Shown here: piece after piece, positions 35,259 through 46,319 of the stretch
How the letters are laid out: every line of letters starts with the position of its first letter
How positions within the stretch are numbered: the stretch's first letter is position 1
Source of the DNA: Antedon mediterranea
Lineage: Eukaryota; Echinodermata; Crinoidea; Comatulida; Antedonidae
Reading direction: 5' to 3'
DNA: 64,000 bases
NCBI RefSeq assembly: GCF_964355755.1
Contig: NC_092676.1
Span: 4,446,288-4,510,287 of the forward strand
The notes under the pieces: model-generated
The model's input: only the letters and a program-made list of their open reading frames with translations
Databases searched by the model: none
Told to the model about the DNA's origin: nothing
Program-made: the position numbers and the translations under genes

Positions 35259-37588
35259 CTGAAAAAAATTAGAATGTTGTTATGAGTTAGAAATTATTTA
35301 TATTATATATTCATTAATTATTCACGTTTTTCAGTTATTTTTTGACATAATTACCTCAGCAACCCTTCTCATCAAAATTCTTCCGTAACCTCTTTCTATA
35401 AAATTTAAGCAAAGAATAACATTGATATTTTCTTTTTTGGTGACATGCTATTGACTTTTTATTGAAATTTGGTTTATATTACCAGAAAGCATTTTTTAAA
35501 TATTAAAACCATTTTTAGTCGCGTGGAAGCGACTCTATAGTTCACTATGTCGGTCGGTCGGTCGGTCTGTCTGTCTGTCTGTCTGTCGGTCCGGTATCAC
35601 TATGCGTTTTATCGCTTTATGACCTTATCTTGATATCAGTTTAATCTAGCTAAATCAATTTTTCACAGAATATTCCTTATGGCCAGGAATCGATGTGGTT
35701 ATGTTTTCACGGTGCGCAATAAAAAATTACGCGGTCTACGCACGATTTAACGAAATCACGTTTGTAATCATATCTTAACAACCATGAATCACAATTAAAT
35801 AAAATTTGGTACTCATAAATTTCAGGGCATAAATCATCATATGGCAATACAATTACGTGCGTAGCGCATGTAACGCATGCGTACGCGCGCCTAAAATTTT
35901 CAAAATTTATTTTCGATGAAATAAGAGTACGTTTCAGGCAATTTTAAGCGTTTACAAAATTGCCATGAGTGCGCAGATTTTTGCGCGCGCACTACGCGTT
36001 AAATGTTATTGCGCACTCTTTTTGCCCGATTTCTGTTTTCTTGACTTACTTTTCAACTCGAAATTACGTTATACGAGCACGTCAAAAGTGACAGGCTACG
36101 CACGTGTAAATTAAAAAAATATAAATGTTTTTAAACATTTCAACATTTTTAAACATGTTCAGTAATTTCGGTCAGTATAGTTCACTATGTCGGTCGGTCC
36201 GTCTGTCTGTCGGTCTGTCTGTCTGTCGGTCTGTTTGTCTGTCGGTCCGGTATCACTATGCATTGTAGCACGCGACTTAATGGCTGTTGGCCTTGTTTTG
36301 GTTTTGGTTGGATTTCAACTAAGAATGTTCAGTTTTAGCAGAGAAAAATAATAATAACATAGTTAGAAATACACATCACTTTAATTTTGACCGATTGCAA
36401 CCAATCAAAATCTTTGGATGCATTCAGATACCTTAAAGGTCAGTTAGTAGTAGGTCATAGGTCAGTTAGTAGGTCATTTACATCTGAACTCTTTCATGAT
36501 ATACAGGTCTTCCATATAAACCACCTTTCCCTTCCAAGTACTGTATGTATAGAAGAAAACGCTGTAACCAATTACTTTAAATGTCTCTACTTCTGGTCTT
36601 TTATATTCCGCTACTATGCAAGACACAATGCTTCCTGGATCAAATATATCCTTCTGTAGACCTGAAAAAACAAGAGTTTTAACAAGTTCGATAAACATCT
36701 CACAGGAAAGCTACATTTCAGAAGACAAGTGTGCAAGTGCGAGTTTTAATTATGTACACTTTTTTGCACAAACCTTTATAATAATAAACACCGGCTCACA
36801 TTAAATTGTTGAAATGAAATAGACAGTAGACTTCAATGACATGCATGACGTATGGTACCATATGTAATAGACAGTAGACTTCAATGACATGCATGACGTA
36901 TGGTACCATATGTAATAGACAGTAGACTTCAATGACATGCATGACGTATGGTACCATATGTAATAGACAGTAGACTTCAATGACATGCATGACGTATGGT
37001 ACCATATGTAATTTCAGAAAAGACAGTATAGAAGAATAGATTTTGCAAGTGACGCATCAGGAACAGTGCCTAAAAAGTGGTTTCCCAAAATAATGGTATT
37101 TTTCCGGGCGGAATTTGTATGTGCTCAAAAATTTATTGAAACGATCTATATATTATTCAAAGAGCCAGGCTTCCGGGGCCCTTGGCGGTCCCCAGCCTAA
37201 TGGTGCTCGCTTTTCTCACAAAGTATTTAATTTTTATACGTTGTTGTTCAATCGTTTGAGATTATGGTGAAAAAGAGTAAGATTTTAGTTCAGTGGCATG
37301 AGAGCTTGCAGTTGGGTAAAACTGAAAGCCTCACTAATCTGTACTGGACATGTATGGGTAATTTGTGCTTAAATTTAGTAATGTTACAATAGTGTACCCT
37401 ATTTAATATACCTATACTGCACTACTCCTTGTATTTTGTATTTTTAATGTAATGTGCAGTATACCTTCAGTAGTGTTTTCTACTTGATCTTCAGAATTTT
37501 CAAACACTGCTAATTCCACAATCATCTTCATTATCGCAGCGCAATCCTCCGGTCTTGCATCTCGTATACAGAAGTTGCCATCTTCCAT
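35088..37588 (-). CDS. SAT1-like spermidine/spermine N1-acetyltransferase (possibly broken)
   Basis: This is a GNAT-fold enzyme family that uses acetyl-CoA to acetylate polyamines (or thialysine) in the cytosol. Exons on the minus strand are 37588-37465, 36661-36482, 35395-35355 and 35258-35088. They add up to 516 nt, 171 codons plus stop, the same length as vertebrate SAT1. Recognisable stretches are IRDARPEDCAAIMKMIVELA (N-term), VIGYSVFFYTYSTWKGK, VVYMEDLYIMKEFR, RGYGRILMRRVAE (acetyl-CoA loop) and GWNKPAINMYK with the catalytic-type Tyr. Joining exons 2 and 3 by canonical sites makes the codon T|AA, a stop. The gene may therefore be a pseudogene or allele, or the junction is not as I read it. 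Confidence 0.8.
35355..35395 (-). CDS. SAT1-like exon 3 (41 nt)
   Basis: Acceptor attttatag, donor gtaatt. Two leading A bases finish the split codon (giving TAA), then RGYGRILMRRVAE continues the R-x-x-G-x-G loop and the next helix. Confidence 0.7.
35517..36279. mobile_element. Repeat element with AGTCGCGTG ends and GTCG/GTCT microsatellites
   Basis: Left end AGTCGCGTGGAAGCGACT (hairpin) and right end CACGCGACT form short inverted ends. Inside both ends stands the direct repeat ctatgtcggtcggtc with (GTCT)n and a final ggtccggtatcactatg. The body (35,600-36,130) is homologous to 56,800-57,350. It sits in the SAT1-like intron between exons 3 and 2. The class is unknown. Confidence 0.6.
36482..36661 (-). 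CDS. SAT1-like exon 2
   Basis: Acceptor tttttcag, 180 nt, phase 1 in and out. It carries the central beta strands (VSCIVAEYKRPE and YMEDLYIMKEFR). The donor T|GTAAAT follows the Arg of the acetyl-CoA loop. Confidence 0.85.
36818..37009. repeat. 48-bp tandem repeat, four near-identical copies
   Basis: The unit starts aatagacagtagacttcaat and contains two palindromes, CATGCATG and ATGGTACCAT. Four copies are virtually identical. It lies in the SAT1-like intron 1. Confidence 0.95.
37465..37588 (-). CDS. SAT1-like exon 1
   Basis: Start ATG at 37,588. It encodes 41 residues beginning MEDGNFCIRDARPEDC, the usual GNAT beta1-alpha1 start, and ends in phase 1 at a gaag|gtat donor. Confidence 0.85.
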
Positions 37589-39099
37589 TTTCCTGCTACT
37601 GTACTACTTCTACTATATATAGGATATCAGAATGTTTGTAAATGTTAACAATGCATGACAGCATTAGACATTGAATTTCATTTTGTTATTTCCATAAACT
37701 CTTTAATACCTTACTTTATACTGTACAGCATCGCTCTATGCTCTTACAGGAAGATAAACTGAAACAATATTTATTTCGCTTACCTGCTAACTAACGAACT
37801 CCTGATTTTACAGAATAATGCAAAATATTTAATAACTAAATGAATGATGGGTTTATTTTGATGGATCTTTTATCTTTATAAAAGAAAACTAATAAAAATC
37901 TGGCCTACAGTAGCTGCTTTAAACCAACCAGAAATAGGTAAAAATCAGGAGGCGATAGAGAAATACTTACATTAACATTTTTACTAATATTAGCAGTCCT
38001 GTCCAAATAATGGTGCATATTGATAACGTTTAGTCCATACACAAATTCATCATTAGTGTGCCGCTGATGAAATATTTATTTTCCTCATTTTGACAATGCG
38101 GTATGGAGGAACATAGGATAACTACCAAAACCGCAAATGGAAGTCATCTAATATTATATGATGTTTGTCATGAAAAATGAATCATGAAGTACTGCAGGTA
38201 CTGTATTTTGGGATATATTTTTTTCTTTTTTGCTTCTGCTGCAGAATCCAATTTAAAAACATTCACCTGCTCGGCAGTAATAGTCCGGTCCCTAAGGGGA
38301 AATGATGTTACCATAGTGGATACAAGTGTGCCCTTTGGCATGTTGATAGAACATGATATGGAGATACCAAAACAAAGTTACTGGAAATCTGATTTGACCT
38401 CTGTGACCTCTGACCTCAATTTTTATATTTCTATCTTAAACAGCCATATCTCGGCAACGGGTTGGACAATTGAAATGATATTGGTGTCAAATAGGTCAGA
38501 GGGTACATATTTATATTCGCTCTAATAGAACTTTTTAAAAATAAACGACCCGAAATGTAATTTCTGAATGTTTTGACCTTTGACCTCGGCTTACTATATC
38601 TCAATAACTACTGGTCAAAATTTTTTGAAGTTTGTTTCAAATTGATAAGAGCATACATATTTATATATACTCTAATTAAACATGTTCTTCCAAATTCACA
38701 GGAAATGTCATTTACTGACCTTTGACCTTTACTGTTTGAATATTTCTGTATCTCTGTAACCAAATGTCAAAAAAAGTTCAGTTTGGTATCAAATTGTTCA
38801 GAATGTAAACATTTATATTAACTCTAATAGAAGATGTTATCATATTTTTACTGAAAATGCCAGTTATCGCAGTTTGAGGTATGACCAGGATATACTGTTA
38901 AGTGTGCGCGTGTCATACTTATATACCCAAAATATAGATTTAATGGACCAGAACTTTATCCAATATCCTAGTTAGTTTACCTCTTACAATTTTCTTTAAA
39001 CTTAAATTTTCATTTAATTTCAATATATAATTCCATCGCATGGTAGGCCTACACCAAAGAGCAACACTCAATATCAACATAAAATTAGATAAACTTAAA

Positions 39100-40075
39100 G
39101 TTGATTAACATTTTAAAAAAAAGAAAGAAAATCAAGAACTTAAAGAAATAAAAGAAGAATTAACCAATGCGTTTTGATACTCATAAAACATATGACCTAA
39201 TTACCAATTCATTGCTTGAAGTATGCTGAAAAAATGAAATGTTGAAAACAGTGAGGAAAAAGCGAAGAAAAAGTGAAAAATAAAAACATATGCTTAAAAT
39301 ATTAGAAATCTGAAAAGGATCAAAGACAAATTAATTACAAAGCTGATTTCTTTCCAAGAACATTCTGTAGTGGAATATAAAAGGAAAACGAACCAGTTAG
39401 CATTCAAAAATATTACCATCTATTCTTGTAGAGAAAGTGAAAGAGGCTTTAAGGCAAATGCAAGAAAACAAAGCTCCAACACTGATGATGAAAAATGAGG
39501 CAATGACACATTCAGTTCATAACAATTACAACAAAATCTTTGAAACCAGAATAACTGAAGAGAAGCAATGATCTACTTTAATCCACAAAATCATGACAAA
39601 ACTGACATCAACCATTACCGACCAAATGAAAATTATCACATGTACACAAATAATTTACAAAAGTAATAAAAAAAAATCAGAGACCGACTAGAAGTAAATA
39701 AACCAAGATATAAGGCTTCATAGAGTAGGACCATCTTATAAACTTTATCAATCAATTAAAATAAAAATGAAATGAATTGCACTAAATCTTTGATTTAGAG
39801 ATTATCAGAAAGCATTTGACTCAATAAAACAGGCATTACCATATTAGAGGGAATTATTATACCTCAACAAAATAATATTGATTATGATCGCTCAAAGAGA
39901 AATTAAGGAAGATTAGTAAGACAAGGAGACATTTAAGATCTTCACTGCATTGGAAGAGGTGTTTAATCAAAGAGCTAATCTAAGAAATAGAGTAAATATC
40001 ACTTATAAAAAATTAACCAAAACCACATTGACTTCCTGCCTATGTTTTGCTTTAAATTACATTTTTTTAGGTATG
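39100..40075 (+). pseudogene. Degenerate LINE reverse transcriptase remnant
   Basis: Fragments in broken frames resemble non-LTR reverse transcriptase: VEKVKEALRQMQENKAP at about 39,430, then TDINHYRP at about 39,603 and an FRDYQKAFDSI-like motif near 39,796. Many stops and frame changes show it is long dead. Fold-back element 2 encloses it. Confidence 0.65.
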
Positions 40076-40416
40076 CACTATATCATTTTTTTTTTCGATC
40101 CAATTTTTGGTGAAAGTGAATAACTATTATGTGACATTAAAATTGCATATTCAACAAAAATATTTGTAAAAATTACTTTGTCAGGGGGACAATAATTATA
40201 TATATAATTAATAATATAATTAATAATTATAGCATGTGATATTATTAGCAAATATTTCAAATGTAGTTTTGAAACTTTCCCATTACAAACAATTGCCATA
40301 ATTCTGATAACATTACAATACACCCATCCTCTGGGACTTATTTTTAAATGTAGCTTAAAACAGTACAATTCTGGCCATTTTTATGTGTATAGATGCATGC
40401 AGTACAGTAGCATTGG

Positions 40417-40681
40417 AAAAGAAAGAGAGGGGAGGTGGTTGGGGTGGATGGAGAGACACATTTTTGTTACATGTTTGTCTACACTATCAAACTAGTTTAA
40501 CAAAAAAGGTTTGATGTCCCCAAATATGGTAGTGATGATGTCCTCGTGTCCATATATGGGCACATCACATTTGTTTGTCACATAAAGTTTGATAGTGTAG
40601 ACAGAGTTTAACATTTGTGTAACAAACATGTAAAAAAATATGCGTCTCTCCATCCACCCCAACCACCTCCCCTCTCTTTTT
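40417..40681. mobile_element. Palindromic MITE inside a longer inverted repeat (copy A)
   Basis: Core 40,477-40,610 has ends GTCTACACTATCAAACT and its inverse. It is flanked by a further inverted pair, gaggggaggtggttgggg at 40,424 and its reverse at 40,655. It is nested in fold-back element 2. Confidence 0.75.
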
Positions 40682-41340
40682 ATAGATTATTAGTTGCTAA
40701 ATATATGCAAAATGATGGGTCATAGCTCAAATTGACATTTCCAATTGAATTCTGACAAAATATTTTGTTACAGCAAATATAAATGTGTATATTCTGAACA
40801 ATTTGACACCAAACTGAACTTTTTAGGACAAATAGTTACCGAGATATCGACATATTCAAACATTAGAGGTCAAGGGTCAAAAAAGCTTAATTTATGGTAG
40901 TTTTTTGAAAAAAGTTTCCATTAGACTAAATATTAGATTTATTTTCTTAACATTTTGAGCCCATTCTCAAATCTCTGAGATTGCGCGTTATTGAGATATT
41001 AGGCGATCAAGGTCAAAGGTCAAACTAAAAAATAAAGCATTTGCGGCCATTTTTTTTAAATTTTTTTCATTGTAGCGAATATAAATATGTATCTTCCAAG
41101 CATTTTGACAACAAAATTAATGTAAAATGTCCATGCGTTGTCAAGATATGGCGATTTTTAGTTATATAATAGAAAAATATAAAAATTGAGGTCAAAGGTC
41201 ACAGAGGTCAAATCAGATTTCCAGTAACTTTGTTTTGGCATCTCCACACTATACTCTACCAAACTGCTATATTGAATAATTTGTATCCAGTCTGGTAACA
41301 TCCCACCCCTTTTTCTCCCCTTAGGGACTGGACTATAATG

Positions 41341-42340
41341 CTGAGTGACTGTGAAGTCTAATACTTACAGCAGCGATTTCAAGTTACGAGAGGTGACCGC
41401 TTACGGGAGGTTCTGACGATATTGGGCCAAAATCACGTATTATGGCTATGCACAATATTTTTCGCCATTCTTAACGCAACAGGCCTCTTCCCAATATTCT
41501 CCAGCTAATTGTATTTTATTGTTTATGATCAGGTTGTTTATTATTATTTATGATTTTCAGACAAATTGGTCAGTCAAAAGCTGTGTAGTTTTCTCATCGC
41601 ATCTAAAAAACACAGGAATGTTCTTCACAGAAATATATTTAAAACCGCTACGAAATAAAGCTACTGTAATATAATAATTAATATATAAAGCACAAATGTA
41701 TCAAAATTAATACAAATTTTTATGATGACCACTTTACGGGAGGTAATTTACCATACAAAAATCTAATTTGTAGTAAAAAAAAAAAAAAGTGGCCGACGCC
41801 GTGGCTGCTTACTGGGCCCGCCAGGGGGTATAGGCCTAGCCGCTTAATTACAGGAGGTATCAAATGCACTAATTAATTAGATACGAAGAAAACAAGCTTT
41901 TGAAAGCCTCCAAGGAGGTTCAACTGGTCTGTAGGTGCAAAATTATTAATGCCAAACTCAGTAAATTATTACTCTTTCTGCGTGTCATACATATCCATGT
42001 AGCAAGCATCAGAATCGACCACACACATTATTCAGTCACTTTCTCCTATCGGAAATACAGTATAAACCAGAAATAAATGTATAGAGAGGGAAGCTGCAGG
42101 CCTACCTAGCTAGGCTGATATGGAAGCAAACACTTATGTACTTTATGATATTTTATAAGTCAGAAGCCTTTACTTACTCTACTACTTTTATTTCCTTTGT
42201 GTACACTACTGCGCGTGTGTCACACGCAAAAGGAGAAGTCTTGATCAGGTGATCAGAACACTTGTCGTATCACATGATATACTCCACAAACAACAATAAC
42301 TTCATCCACGATCTGTTTTTTTTGGGAATTAAATATAAAA
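41341..42340. other. Gene-free stretch upstream of COMMD2
   Basis: This holds the presumed COMMD2 promoter and 5' UTR. No TATA box or other convincing element was recognised, and no coding region. Confidence 0.45.
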
Positions 42341-42407
42341 ATGCTTTTGATGCTAGAAGATGAGCATAAGGACCATCTTAGCTTTCTAACCCAAGTTGAA
42401 ATAGATG
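42341..42407 (+). CDS. COMMD2: COMMD2 exon 1
   Basis: ATG at 42,341; 22 codons plus one base; donor GTGTGT. The start is supported by alignment to family N-termini. Confidence 0.92.
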
Positions 42408-45400
42408 GTGTGTTAATAGTCTTCAGTTTTCTATTAGTATTAAAAACTGAACTCTCTAGCTGGCCTAAACTAGACTAGGCTAGGCCTAGGCCTACTAGAA
42501 GGAAGATTACAAACATAGCAGCCAGCCAGGGTCTCATTGCATTGGCTAAACTCTATAAGCTGGGCTTACGAGACTAAATTATAGGCCTAGCTAGGTAGAG
42601 CTATATTTAGGACGTAGTACTGTAATTGTAAGTTTTAAATCACTGCCTCTTTAATGTCACTAAAAGTGACTTGATTACTAAATAAAAGGTAAGCATCAAT
42701 CCCAGCCAGATACCATGCTTTTAAAACGAATTTACTTTTTCAGTGGTACAAAAGTTCTGCCAGATTGCTCTGGATTTTATCAAGAATGGTTCAAATCCAA
42801 AACTGTACCAATCAGCTGCTCGTAAGTTAAGCCCTATCTACACTATCAAACTTTAAACGACATGATGATGTCATATCACTACCATATTTGGCCACATCAC
42901 ACTTTGACAGTGTAGACAGAGCTTTATATAAATTCATGCATTTGATTAAAAGTGAAAATATTACTTTGTTTTATTACAGTACCTATTATGTATTATACTT
43001 CAAATATCTTGTGTTTGCCTGAATGATGATATAAAAAAAATGAAATAATTTTTACTACAGAAAAACTATCAGTTGATGCTCTTACAGTTCAGAATGGAGT
43101 TCAGGGACTTATGTATTTACTGACAGAAAGTTCTAAATTAATGGTAAGTGTGTTGAGAGGTACAGTATTGTGCCCCTTGGTGCCCCTCCCCACTTTAAAC
43201 TTATATCATTGTCGTAGAGGAACCTGTAAAGTGAACATTTTCTATGTTAAGAATTGAAAGCTAACTTTTATGGCCGACTTCTATGTCAACTAGTCTTACA
43301 TTCATCTGAATGTCCAGTGCCCACCTTAACCAGAGGAGAGGCATAAGCCAATATGTCTGAGGCAGATACTAGATACAGGGGCTCCATAAGAGTCGGCAGT
43401 GCTGATTTCAAATGCCTAATGAGTAATGGTACCCCAGCTCTATATACAGCACCCGGTATTCCCAGATGGTCTCCCATCCAAACTCTAACCGGGCCCAATG
43501 TTGCTTAACTTTGGTGATCTGACGAGAACCGGTGTTTCAACGTGGTAAGGCCGTATATCTATATAAGATAACTTACCTATTACCATATTAACTTGCATTT
43601 AAGCCCTTAAAAAAAATATCTCTTACTATAAAAAAAAAAGCAATAACATCAATGAGATTTGTCTACGCTATCAAACTAGTTTGACCAAAAAGTGTGATGT
43701 GCCCAAATATGGAAGTCATATGACATCATCATGTCCATATATGGGCACATCACACTTTTTTGAGAGCTTAACAAATGGAAAGCTAAACACACACTGGCTT
43801 GCAGAAAACCATTGGCATAACCCATTTCATTTATAATCAAACTTGCATAATTTATGCCATAATTAATGTCATGCATGCACACGTTGAGGATAAAAAATAA
43901 TGCTTCCTTGAAAAACATTTAATTAATGTTAAATTATCATCTTATTATGTTGCTACTGTCAATTGAATGCATGCTTTACAATAAGTTTAAATTTGTGAAT
44001 AAAAATGTTCCATTCGTAACAGGTATCAGAAATCGACTTTCAAGACTCTATTCTAGTTCTTGGCTTCAGTGAAGAACTGAAAAAAGAATTGCTTCAGATG
44101 TACATGGAAAATCGGAAAGAAATCAGGGAAATCATGTTGGAAATGTCGATGGATTTTCCTCATTATCATGACTTGGAATGGAGATTGGATGTCGAGGTTG
44201 GTAATAAAAAAACAAAATGAAAAAGTATTGTTTTTTGTCTGAATCTGAGTTTGTTTAACATTTCACCTCTAACCTTTCACTGTAACATATATATCCTTGA
44301 TACAAAACATTGTCAGAATTATTTAGGTTTTTATATTGCAATACCTCTCTTGCATCTCCACCTTCAGGCCTGTACACTACTGTAGTTTGTAAATCAACTA
44401 AAATGCTCTGAATATATCAACTTTTCTCAAATTTGTACCTTCAGTAGCAGTGGGACACAGAGCAAAAGAGCCTGACATTCTGTAATTGATCTGTAGCTGG
44501 GTGGTTAACATGCTTGCCTTCCAATCCCAAGGTCTACCTGACCTAGTGCCTTCAACTACACTCCCTAAGCCTCGAATGAGACTTAGGGTATGTTCAGACT
44601 CACGGAGTTACGGTGGAGTTATCAACGCAAGGCGTACGGTAATCCGTGGCGTTAAAAGCGAAGGTGTTCAGACACAATGATCAACATTCCAATGCCTTGC
44701 GTTTAAAACACTCTGATCAGGTCAAAGCAGATAGAACTATATGTATACATTCATGACAATGCATGAAAGTTTACATCCTTTACATTGTTTTTTTCATTTT
44801 TATTTATATAATGTTTACCTTCAAATATACTGATTTTTTTCTTACTACTTGTAGAATTTCATTTTAATTCAAAATAATTTAAAACGTAATTGTTACATGG
44901 ACAATTATCTGATTAATTGATTTAATTTATGAAAATATCATATTACTGACGCCAACTTTACTGTTCTTTAAAATCTGAACCTGAAAATACATTTGACATA
45001 GCTATTTCGCTGTCGTATCATAGGGTACGGGTATGTAGTTGCTGTCTGCTAATCGTGGTCGTGTATTTTCATTGGTTAAGGTTAAAATCACTGATGCATC
45101 ACTGGATTAGCGTTATGAAATCTACCCTCTCCCGCTAGAGTTATTAACGCCACTGGCGCGGAGTAACAGCTTCCTAACGCTAATCCGCGGCATGGTTCAG
45201 ACACAAAAATATGTACGCCGCTTACATAACTCCACCGTAACTCTGGGAGTCTGAACATACCCTTAGTTTATAAAAACAACAAATTATAAATAGTTTATCC
45301 ATCCTGTAATGGGTGAACTGCTACCTGTTCTTCCTTATATCTTATTCTTATTAACACAAAATTATTTTTACTAACAAACATTACTATTTGTATGCCTAGT

Positions 45401-45936
45401 GTGTAAACATTATTGACATAATTTCATAAACATCTTCATGTTGTACAACTACTCGTAACATTTTTTCTCAACTTTCTATCATCTAAAAGTCGTAGTTAGT
45501 CATGCCTCGGGTCACATTCTATGGTCACCGTACAGGTAGGCTACTACATTAGTACTTCTATGAATGGATGACTAGCCGGTGACAATAACGCTAGTTGGTC
45601 ATACCCAGTACCGTTTTGATTTTACGATCATTCGGGAAACCACCTCACGACGTATGAAAGGGCTTACAGAGTCAAAGTTTAAAACTTTTCAACTTTCGTT
45701 TTATATATGTTGCTTTATTTTGTTCTGTTTTGCAGTTGGCAAGTCGCTCTCTCAGACATCAAGTGATTCCGAATATACTGTTGAGATTCCACACCAAGGA
45801 GTATGACGAAAACAAATCAATGCTGCTTCAGACTGACCCGGTCAATCTAGTCCACATGACAGAAGTTTTAGAAGATGCTCTAGACCAAGTTAAAACACAA
45901 CATAGTCGAAGAATTTTAAGAAATATCAATAAATAG
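42341..45936 (+). CDS. COMMD2: COMM domain-containing protein 2 (COMMD2)
   Basis: COMMD proteins are subunits of the Commander complex, which works with retromer-like sorting of membrane proteins from endosomes, and they also touch NF-kB and cullin control. Five exons: 42341-42407, 42744-42821, 43061-43143, 44023-44196 and 45736-45936, together 603 nt, 200 residues. The start MLLMLEDEHKDHLSFL matches the usual COMMD2 N-terminus. The N-terminal helical domain fills exons 1-4 (KLYQSAAQKL, GLMYLLTESSKLM, LDFQDS-like EIDFQDSILVLGFSEEL). The C-terminal COMM domain starts near HDLEWRLDVE and ends with RRILRNINK. Length and intact frame suggest a functional gene. It is convergent with CEP295. Confidence 0.95.
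42744..42821 (+). CDS. COMMD2: COMMD2 exon 2
   Basis: Acceptor ctttttcag, donor gtaagt, phase 1/1; VVQKFCQIALDFIKNGSNP and KLYQSAA. Confidence 0.92.
42829..42925. mobile_element. Palindromic MITE, copy B
   Basis: Ends CTACACTATCAAACTTT and inverse, interior gatgatgtcatatcac; in COMMD2 intron 2. Confidence 0.7.
43061..43143 (+). CDS. COMMD2: COMMD2 exon 3
   Basis: Acceptor tttactacag, donor gtaagt, phase 1 in and 0 out; GVQGLMYLLTESSKLM. Confidence 0.93.
43260..43557 (-). repeat. 5S rRNA-like sequence, probably a 5S-derived SINE
   Basis: Minus strand 43,557-43,441 matches 5S rRNA over its whole length (about 117 nt). Recognisable parts are TACGGCCTTACCACG, CACCGGTTCTCGTC, the A-box region AAAGTTAAGCAAC, TTGGATGGGAGACC and GGGAATACCGGGTGCTG. 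It carries point differences expected of a pseudogene. A further 180 bp that is not 5S follows downstream and may be the tail of a SINE3-type element. It lies in COMMD2 intron 3. Confidence 0.8.
43661..43770. mobile_element. Palindromic MITE, copy C (right end truncated)
   Basis: Starts GTCTACGCTATCAAACTAG and has the cccaaatatggaagtcat interior; the right inverted end is replaced after cacacttttttgag. In COMMD2 intron 3. Confidence 0.7.
44023..44196 (+). CDS. COMMD2: COMMD2 exon 4
   Basis: 58 codons, phase 0/0; ends HDLEWRLDVE at the start of the COMM domain; donor GTTGGT. Confidence 0.93.
44586..45262. mobile_element. Harbinger-like MITE, 677 bp
   Basis: Inverted ends GGGTATGTTCAGACTC with about 40 bp of matching TIR, flanked on both sides by TTA, the target duplication usual for PIF/Harbinger. 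The subterminal regions contain further inverted CGCCACTGGCG-like motifs. No transposase. In COMMD2 intron 4. Confidence 0.75.
45736..45936 (+). CDS. COMMD2: COMMD2 exon 5
   Basis: 66 codons and TAG; the COMM-domain strand LASRSLRHQVIP leads to the C-terminal helix. Confidence 0.94.
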   Translation: MASRSLRHQVIPNILLRFHTKEYDENKSMLLQTDPVNLVHMTEVLEDALDQVKTQHSRRILRNINK

Positions 45937-46313
45937 ATAATACTGTAATTGTTATTTCACATACATAATATTACATCTTTGTTATTTTATATAAATATTA
46001 GTACACCTGTATTTCATATTCATATTAGTACACCTGTGGTCAATAATATTTATATAAAATCATGAGTAATTATTTGATTGGGCAATATCAGGTATCTCGA
46101 TCTAGTACACATACAGTAAATGTAACTTGACTGTATATACAACTGCCATTCAATAGTGTATGTTACTGTATCATTAAAAAAAAAAAGTTATTTTGTCATC
46201 AACTGCCTTCCATATTTTGACATGAATTTTTTTCTAGAATATTCTCACAGTGCCATTTTTGTGTCTATCAGTTGTAAAACCACACACGGATCAGGGTGTT
46301 CTTGAATTATACT

Positions 46314-46319
46314 AATAAA
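46314..46319 (+). other. Possible poly(A) signal of COMMD2
   Basis: AATAAA about 380 nt after the COMMD2 stop. Other A-rich candidates lie closer, so the choice is uncertain. Confidence 0.3.

Larger units (their letters stand above)
38256..41340. mobile_element. Fold-back element 2, about 3.1 kb
   Basis: The outer arms are inverted: left 38,270-38,870 (tagtccggtccctaagggg, then gttactggaaatctgatttg and the GACCTCTGTGACCTCTGACC stretch) pairs with right 40,780-41,335. Arms contain degenerate units of about 140 bp with GGTCAAAGGTCA and an atatctcggcaac-like motif, as in fold-back element 1. It lies between the divergent SAT1-like gene and COMMD2. The interior holds LINE debris and a nested MITE. 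Confidence 0.75.

Noticed and set aside
35390-35400. Selenocysteine or readthrough reading of the SAT1-like stop
   Set aside because: The codon is TAA, not TGA, and no supporting structure was seen; mutation or a misread junction is simpler.
36796-37005. Repetitive ORFs on - made of 16-residue units
   Set aside because: They are only translations of the 48-bp satellite, whose unit length happens to be divisible by three.
36818-37009. CRISPR-like array
   Set aside because: Units are contiguous without spacers and the genome is eukaryotic; it is a simple tandem repeat.
38184-38525. 113-residue ORF on + with a signal-peptide-like start
   Set aside because: It covers the left arm of fold-back element 2; the translation is of repeat DNA and is not matched by a gene family.
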